NCBI GenBank assembly: GCA_963205005.1
Contig: CAUJHW010000105.1
Span: forward strand, 1-44,177
DNA: 44,177 bases
Source: Pseudomonadota bacterium
GTDB lineage: Bacteria > Pseudomonadota > Alphaproteobacteria > Caulobacterales > Caulobacteraceae
Direction of reading: 5' to 3'
The position numbers and the translations under genes were made by a program. Of this stretch, positions 40,554-44,177 are shown piece by piece. Position 1 is the first letter of the stretch. Each line of letters opens with the position of its first letter. Under the pieces are notes generated by a model, which made no database searches, was not told the DNA's origin, and worked only from the letters and a program-made list of their open reading frames with translations.

Positions 40554-42035
40554 TCAGTCACCATCGCTGACATCGAGCGCCCGGGCCGTGGCGAGCTGGC
40601 GCAGGTTCTCGGCGTGATCCTCGCGGGTCAGCTTGTAGGTCGCCATTACCGCCAGCATGCCCAGCCAGATGACCAGAATGGTGGGCGCATAGAGCGCGCC
40701 CAGGCGCAGCAGCGCCTCCTGCGGCACCTCCGACGGACTGGCGCCGGCCGGGAACTGCGCGGCCGACAGCACGAAGCCGGCGGCGATGACGCCGAAGCCC
40801 TGGACCGACTTGCGGATGAAGGTCGAGGCCGCGAAGAACACGCCCTCGGAACGCCGGCCCGTCTTCAGCTCGGCCTGCTCCACCAGGTCGGACAGCATCG
40901 ACGCCGAGAGGATCTGGAAGCAGATGATCAGACCGACATCGATCATCGAGGTGATGAGCACGAACCAGAAGATCTCCGGCGTGCCGTTCTCCGGCAGCAC
41001 GCCCAGCAGTCGCAGGACGATCGGGGTTGGCGACCCCACGAAGGCGATCAGGCCGATGATCATGGCGCCGCGCTTCTTGCCGATGGTGCGGGTGACGACG
41101 GGCGCCATCATCGAGCCGATCACCGCCGAGACGAACACGCTGACCGTCACCCATCCGGTCTGCTGCGGCGTGAAGCCCCAGTAGTAGGTGGTGAAATAGA
41201 AGGCGAGCGCGGCCGACAGGCCGGTGGCGACGGCGCCCAGCATGGCCGCCAGGAACAGCGCCACGAAGGACCGGTTGGCCAGGGTCTCGAAGATTTCCCG
41301 GAACATCGCCGCCGGCGAGAGGCGCCTGGGCGGCGGGGCCGCCTTGAGATGGACGATCCGCGAATGGGTCCCCAGCGCCGAGACCATCACCGCCAGGAAG
41401 ATCAGCCCCGAGGCGACGATCCCATAGGTCGAATAGGCGTCCTTGTTGAACTGGCCGTTCTTGATCGCCGCCGTCGCGAAGGCCGGGAACAGGGCCATGA
41501 ACATCAGCACCGACATGGCATTGCCGCCGGTCCAGCCGAAATAGTAGCGGAAGCTGAGCAGCGAACTGCGCTGGTCGTAGTCTTCGGTCAGCTCGGGCGC
41601 GAGGGCGGAGCTGGGCGTCTCGTAGAAGGTGATGAAGGTCCGGATCAGCACCGCCAGCAGCAGCACGTACCAGAACAGCGCCGTGTGCGACCAACCTTCG
41701 GGCGGGTTCCAGAGCAGGAAGTATGTCGCCGCCACCGGAATGGCCGAGGCGTACATGAACGGATGACGCCGGCCCCACTTCGAACGGAAGTTGTCGGACC
41801 AGTAGCCCACGATGGGGTCGCTGATGGCGTCGACCACCAGGGCGATGGTGATCGCCAGACCCACCATGCGGGCGTCGACGCCCAGCACCTGGCTGTAGAA
41901 GATCAGCAGGAAGTAGTTGAACCCGTTGTCCTTGACCCCGTAGGCCACCGACCCGAAGCCGTAGGCGAACTTGGTCCAGAGCGAGGGTGGCGGCGCGGCC
42001 TGCGCGCCCGGCGACGATCCGGCCAAGTCCGTCAT
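40554..42035 (-). CDS. MFS transporter, glycoside-pentoside-hexuronide (GPH) cation symporter type
   Basis: The product is 493 aa with about 12 membrane segments. FAYGFGSVAYGVKDNGFNYFLLIFYSQVLGVD and VVDAISDPIVGYWSDNFRSKWGRRHPFM are the N-terminal signatures of the GPH/MelB group (the DPxxGxxSD and RHPFM-like motifs). SMIDVGLIICFQILSASMLSDLVEQAELKTGRRSEGVFFA is the matching C-terminal region. It likely imports a sugar-like or related organic solute by cation symport. It lies 70 bases downstream of the sulfatase gene, suggesting that it takes up a desulfated product or the substrate itself. Confidence 0.93.
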   Translation of the reverse strand: MTDLAGSSPGAQAAPPPSLWTKFAYGFGSVAYGVKDNGFNYFLLIFYSQVLGVDARMVGLAITIALVVDAISDPIVGYWSDNFRSKWGRRHPFMYASAIPVAATYFLLWNPPEGWSHTALFWYVLLLAVLIRTFITFYETPSSALAPELTEDYDQRSSLLSFRYYFGWTGGNAMSVLMFMALFPAFATAAIKNGQFNKDAYSTYGIVASGLIFLAVMVSALGTHSRIVHLKAAPPPRRLSPAAMFREIFETLANRSFVALFLAAMLGAVATGLSAALAFYFTTYYWGFTPQQTGWVTVSVFVSAVIGSMMAPVVTRTIGKKRGAMIIGLIAFVGSPTPIVLRLLGVLPENGTPEIFWFVLITSMIDVGLIICFQILSASMLSDLVEQAELKTGRRSEGVFFAASTFIRKSVQGFGVIAAGFVLSAAQFPAGASPSEVPQEALLRLGALYAPTILVIWLGMLAVMATYKLTREDHAENLRQLATARALDVSDGD

Positions 42036-42105
42036 GCTTGAATCTTCCCTGACAATGTTTTGCGACCGCGCCGTCGAGGACGCGGAAGGTCAGGTCCACA
42101 GTTGG

Positions 42106-43905
42106 TCAAGACTCCGGCGGTGTAAACAGCGCGCGCCGCCGCCGGCGCCACACCAGGGCCCCGATGGCGCAGACCGCAAGCACGACGGCGATCCCGACGC
42201 CCAGACCGAGGAACTGGCCCTGCCGGCGGAGCGCGTTGCTGAGAAGCTGGCGGTTGGTGGTGTAGCCCTCCGGCATCGGCGCGACCCCGACCCGCGCCTC
42301 GTAGGCCGCATAGTCGGCGAGCAGGCTCTGCAGCGCCGCCGGCCGGTCCGCCGCCAGGTCCCGGGTTTCGCCGGGATCGGCCTTCAGATCGTAGAGCCGC
42401 CAGCGGCCGTCTCCGACCGGCGGCATGTTGCGGACGATCTTCAGGTCGCCGCGGAACAGGGCCGCGTTGCCGGACACCTCGACCCCCACCGGATCGTCCG
42501 GCCGGTAGGTCGCCTCGGCCTCGCCCGCCAGCACCGGCCTGAGGCTGCGGCCGTCCACGCTGACCGCTCCCGGCTGGGGCGCCGCGCCGGCGAAGTCGAT
42601 CAGGGTGGGGGTCACGTCGGTCGCGAAGGCGAACGACCCGATCCGACGGCCGGGCGCGACGCCCGGCCCTGCGACCACCAGCGGCGCGCGCAGGCCGCCT
42701 TCTGACGCATAGAACTTGTAGAGCTGGCCGGGCGCCGACAGCGCCGAGGCCCAGTCCCGGCCGATGAAGTTCAGGCTGCCGGCCTCGCCCAGCCCGTCCC
42801 GCCGCCAGGCATAGCCATTCAGCGCCATCCAGATGTTCATGCCACCCGCGTGCACCGGGTCGCTGGGCTCCGGCCCGTTGTCGGAGGTGACCACGAACAG
42901 GGTGTTGTCCAGCTCGCCGCGCTGGGCCAGCCGCTGCTGCAGCCGGCCGATGGCCGCGTCCATGGCCTCCAGCATGCCGGCATAGACCTCCATGCCGCGC
43001 GCATAGGTCCGGCGCTCCTCCGGCGTCAGGTCCTTCCAGGGCCGCGCGCCGGCGGGCATGCCACGGACCTCGGCGTCCGGCGGCAGCAGGCCGAGCTGAC
43101 GCGCCCGCGCCGCCCGATCCGCGCGCAGCGCCTCCCAGCCGGCGTCGAACCGGCCCTGATAGTGGTCGGAATAGGCCTTCGGGGCCTGGACGGGAATGTG
43201 GACCGCCTGGAACGCCAGGTAGCCGAAGAACGGCTGCCGGCCCGGCGGCGCCTGGTCGATGTAGCCGATCAGCCGGTCGACCAGCAGGTCCGAGGAATAG
43301 AAGGCCTTCGGCAGCTTCGCCGGCGCCCCGTCCTCGAACCAGGGCGCATCCTTGTAGTAGGGCATGTAGGGCTTGGCCGCCCAGTTGTCGGCCCCCGAGG
43401 CGTCCAGCGCCAGCGACCGGTCGAAGCCGTGCGAGTTCGGCAGCTGTCCCGGCCCGTGACCCAGGTGCCACTTCCCGGCCATCAGGGTGCGGTAGCCGGA
43501 CGCCTTCAGCCTGTCGGCGATGGTCAGGACACCCGGCTCGATATGCAGGCCGTAGCCCTTCCTGCCCTTCTGCGAGGGCGGCAGGATCTCCTCGATGGTC
43601 GCCACGCCCGCCCGGTGGTTGTCCACCCCCGTCAGCAGCATGGCCCGCGACGGCGAGCACAACGGCGAGGTGTGATAACCGGTGAACATCGCGCCCCGGC
43701 CCGCCAGTCGGTCGATGTTGGGCGTCCGCGCCTCCCCCCCGAACGCCCCGAAATCCATCAGCGCGGCGTCATCGACGACGATCAGCACGATGTTCGGGCG
43801 TGCGGCCGGCTGCGCGAGAGCGGCCAGAGCGTGACCAGCGGAGAGCCCAGCCAGCAGCGCGGCCACCGCAACGCAGCGCAAGCGCCCTGCCCATCCCGCC
43901 GTCAT
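42106..43905 (-). CDS. Arylsulfatase with signal peptide and C-terminal membrane anchor
   Basis: The product is 599 aa from ATG 43905; GGAGG lies six bases upstream of this codon and directly abuts the ATG at 43911, so the downstream ATG is preferred. A signal peptide (about 1-32) leads into NIVLIVVDDAAL, the metal-binding Asp pair (D45, D46). The formylglycine motif LCSPSRAMLLTG carries C83, a type I CxPxR site. GKWHLGHGP and VTSDNGPEPS are further active-site motifs. A C-terminal hydrophobic helix (about 568-588) with a WRRRRR stop-transfer follows. It hydrolyses sulfate esters on the periplasmic side. It is the first gene of the co-directional run. Confidence 0.93.
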   Translation of the reverse strand: MTAGWAGRLRCVAVAALLAGLSAGHALAALAQPAARPNIVLIVVDDAALMDFGAFGGEARTPNIDRLAGRGAMFTGYHTSPLCSPSRAMLLTGVDNHRAGVATIEEILPPSQKGRKGYGLHIEPGVLTIADRLKASGYRTLMAGKWHLGHGPGQLPNSHGFDRSLALDASGADNWAAKPYMPYYKDAPWFEDGAPAKLPKAFYSSDLLVDRLIGYIDQAPPGRQPFFGYLAFQAVHIPVQAPKAYSDHYQGRFDAGWEALRADRAARARQLGLLPPDAEVRGMPAGARPWKDLTPEERRTYARGMEVYAGMLEAMDAAIGRLQQRLAQRGELDNTLFVVTSDNGPEPSDPVHAGGMNIWMALNGYAWRRDGLGEAGSLNFIGRDWASALSAPGQLYKFYASEGGLRAPLVVAGPGVAPGRRIGSFAFATDVTPTLIDFAGAAPQPGAVSVDGRSLRPVLAGEAEATYRPDDPVGVEVSGNAALFRGDLKIVRNMPPVGDGRWRLYDLKADPGETRDLAADRPAALQSLLADYAAYEARVGVAPMPEGYTTNRQLLSNALRRQGQFLGLGVGIAVVLAVCAIGALVWRRRRRALFTPPES

Positions 43906-44086
43906 CACCATCCTCCGACCAGACCCGCCTCGGCGTCGGTTGTCGAATGTGGCACGTCTCGTGTCAATTTTTTCGACGGCGTGTGGCGCGGCTCAAGCAC
44001 GGCTCAAAACCGGTCTTCCGCGCGAACCCGGGGGTGCGCGGATCGGGAGAGGCTGACGCCACATTGAACAAGAGGGCGGAAAGAAG

Positions 44087-44176
44087 TGGCGGTGACGCAG
44101 GGATTCGAACCCTGGATACGCTTTCACGTATGACGATTTAGCAAACCGTTGCCTTCAGCCACTCGGCCACGTCACC
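44087..44176 (-). tRNA. serX: tRNA-Ser(GCU)
   Basis: The 90-nt gene is complete, including the encoded CCA (complement of 44087-44089). Acceptor arms GGTGACG and CGTCACC pair fully with G as discriminator. The anticodon loop reads TTGCTAA, giving anticodon GCU for serine AGC/AGU codons. A long variable arm (CATACGTGAAAGCGTAT) marks a class II tRNA. The T arm contains GGGTTCGAATCCC. The symbol is a generic guess. Confidence 0.95.
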
Positions 44177-44177
44177 C

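Noticed and set aside
40558..42099. A 513-codon minus-strand frame overlapping the GPH symporter
   Set aside because: It is the same strand in another frame of the symporter; the true frame gives 12 membrane helices and GPH motifs, while this one is Arg/Gly-rich without any motif.

Overview
This 44 kb window is GC-rich chromosomal DNA with tightly packed genes, many of them joined by ATGA or TGATG overlaps. Gene content and protein sequences (HrpB, DapA, SmpB, the KGG stress protein, several small conserved alphaproteobacterial proteins) point to an alphaproteobacterium, most likely of the Caulobacterales (Caulobacter/Phenylobacterium type). That placement is inference from recognition, not from a search. 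I see no phage, integron, transposase or CRISPR array.

Layout. 1-1100: a cold-shock protein followed by three small conserved proteins. 1095-4256: folK (minus), then a NYN-domain ribonuclease, a family 5-type uracil-DNA glycosylase and a secreted M20 peptidase. 4257-6332 (minus): dapA-smpB-GNAT operon. 6461-8566: soluble lytic transglycosylase. 8570-9091: DUF1993 protein. 9164-12699 (minus): tetR followed by a BtuF/BtuC/BtuD-like uptake ABC transporter and a small membrane protein. 12811-15022: two RNA-methyltransferase-type genes and a stand-alone BLUF photoreceptor. 15032-19089 (minus): hrpB and an APC amino-acid permease. 19226-25642 (plus): an MBL hydrolase, an OmpR-type two-component pair, and a MacA-like adaptor with split MacB-like ATPase and permease. 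25745-25954: KGG stress protein.

26034-31491: a single-chain EgtB-EgtD fusion predicted to carry out two steps of ergothioneine synthesis, a secreted CocE-type hydrolase and a kynureninase. 31581-33140: an acyl-CoA synthetase. 33259-34522: a small conserved protein, a 212-bp nested inverted-repeat element and a glutathione S-transferase. 34614-35123: a membrane-anchored protein of unknown function behind a BlaI/CopY-type operator. 35169-43905 (minus): one long co-directional run made of a membrane-anchored sulfatase, a GPH-type symporter, an FAD oxidoreductase, a SnoaL-like protein, an APH-like phosphotransferase, a histidine phosphatase, a DUF3237 protein and a Baeyer-Villiger-type monooxygenase. 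It looks like a catabolic operon. The window ends with a complete tRNA-Ser(GCU).

The most unusual items are: the EgtB-EgtD fusion, whose domain order is the reverse of fungal Egt1; a MacA-type adaptor with a Spy/LTxxQ-like segment inserted near its C-terminus; two genes (folK and the btuF-like gene) with no standard start codon in a plausible place; the nested inverted-repeat element; and the BlaI/CopY-type operator in front of a gene of unknown function.
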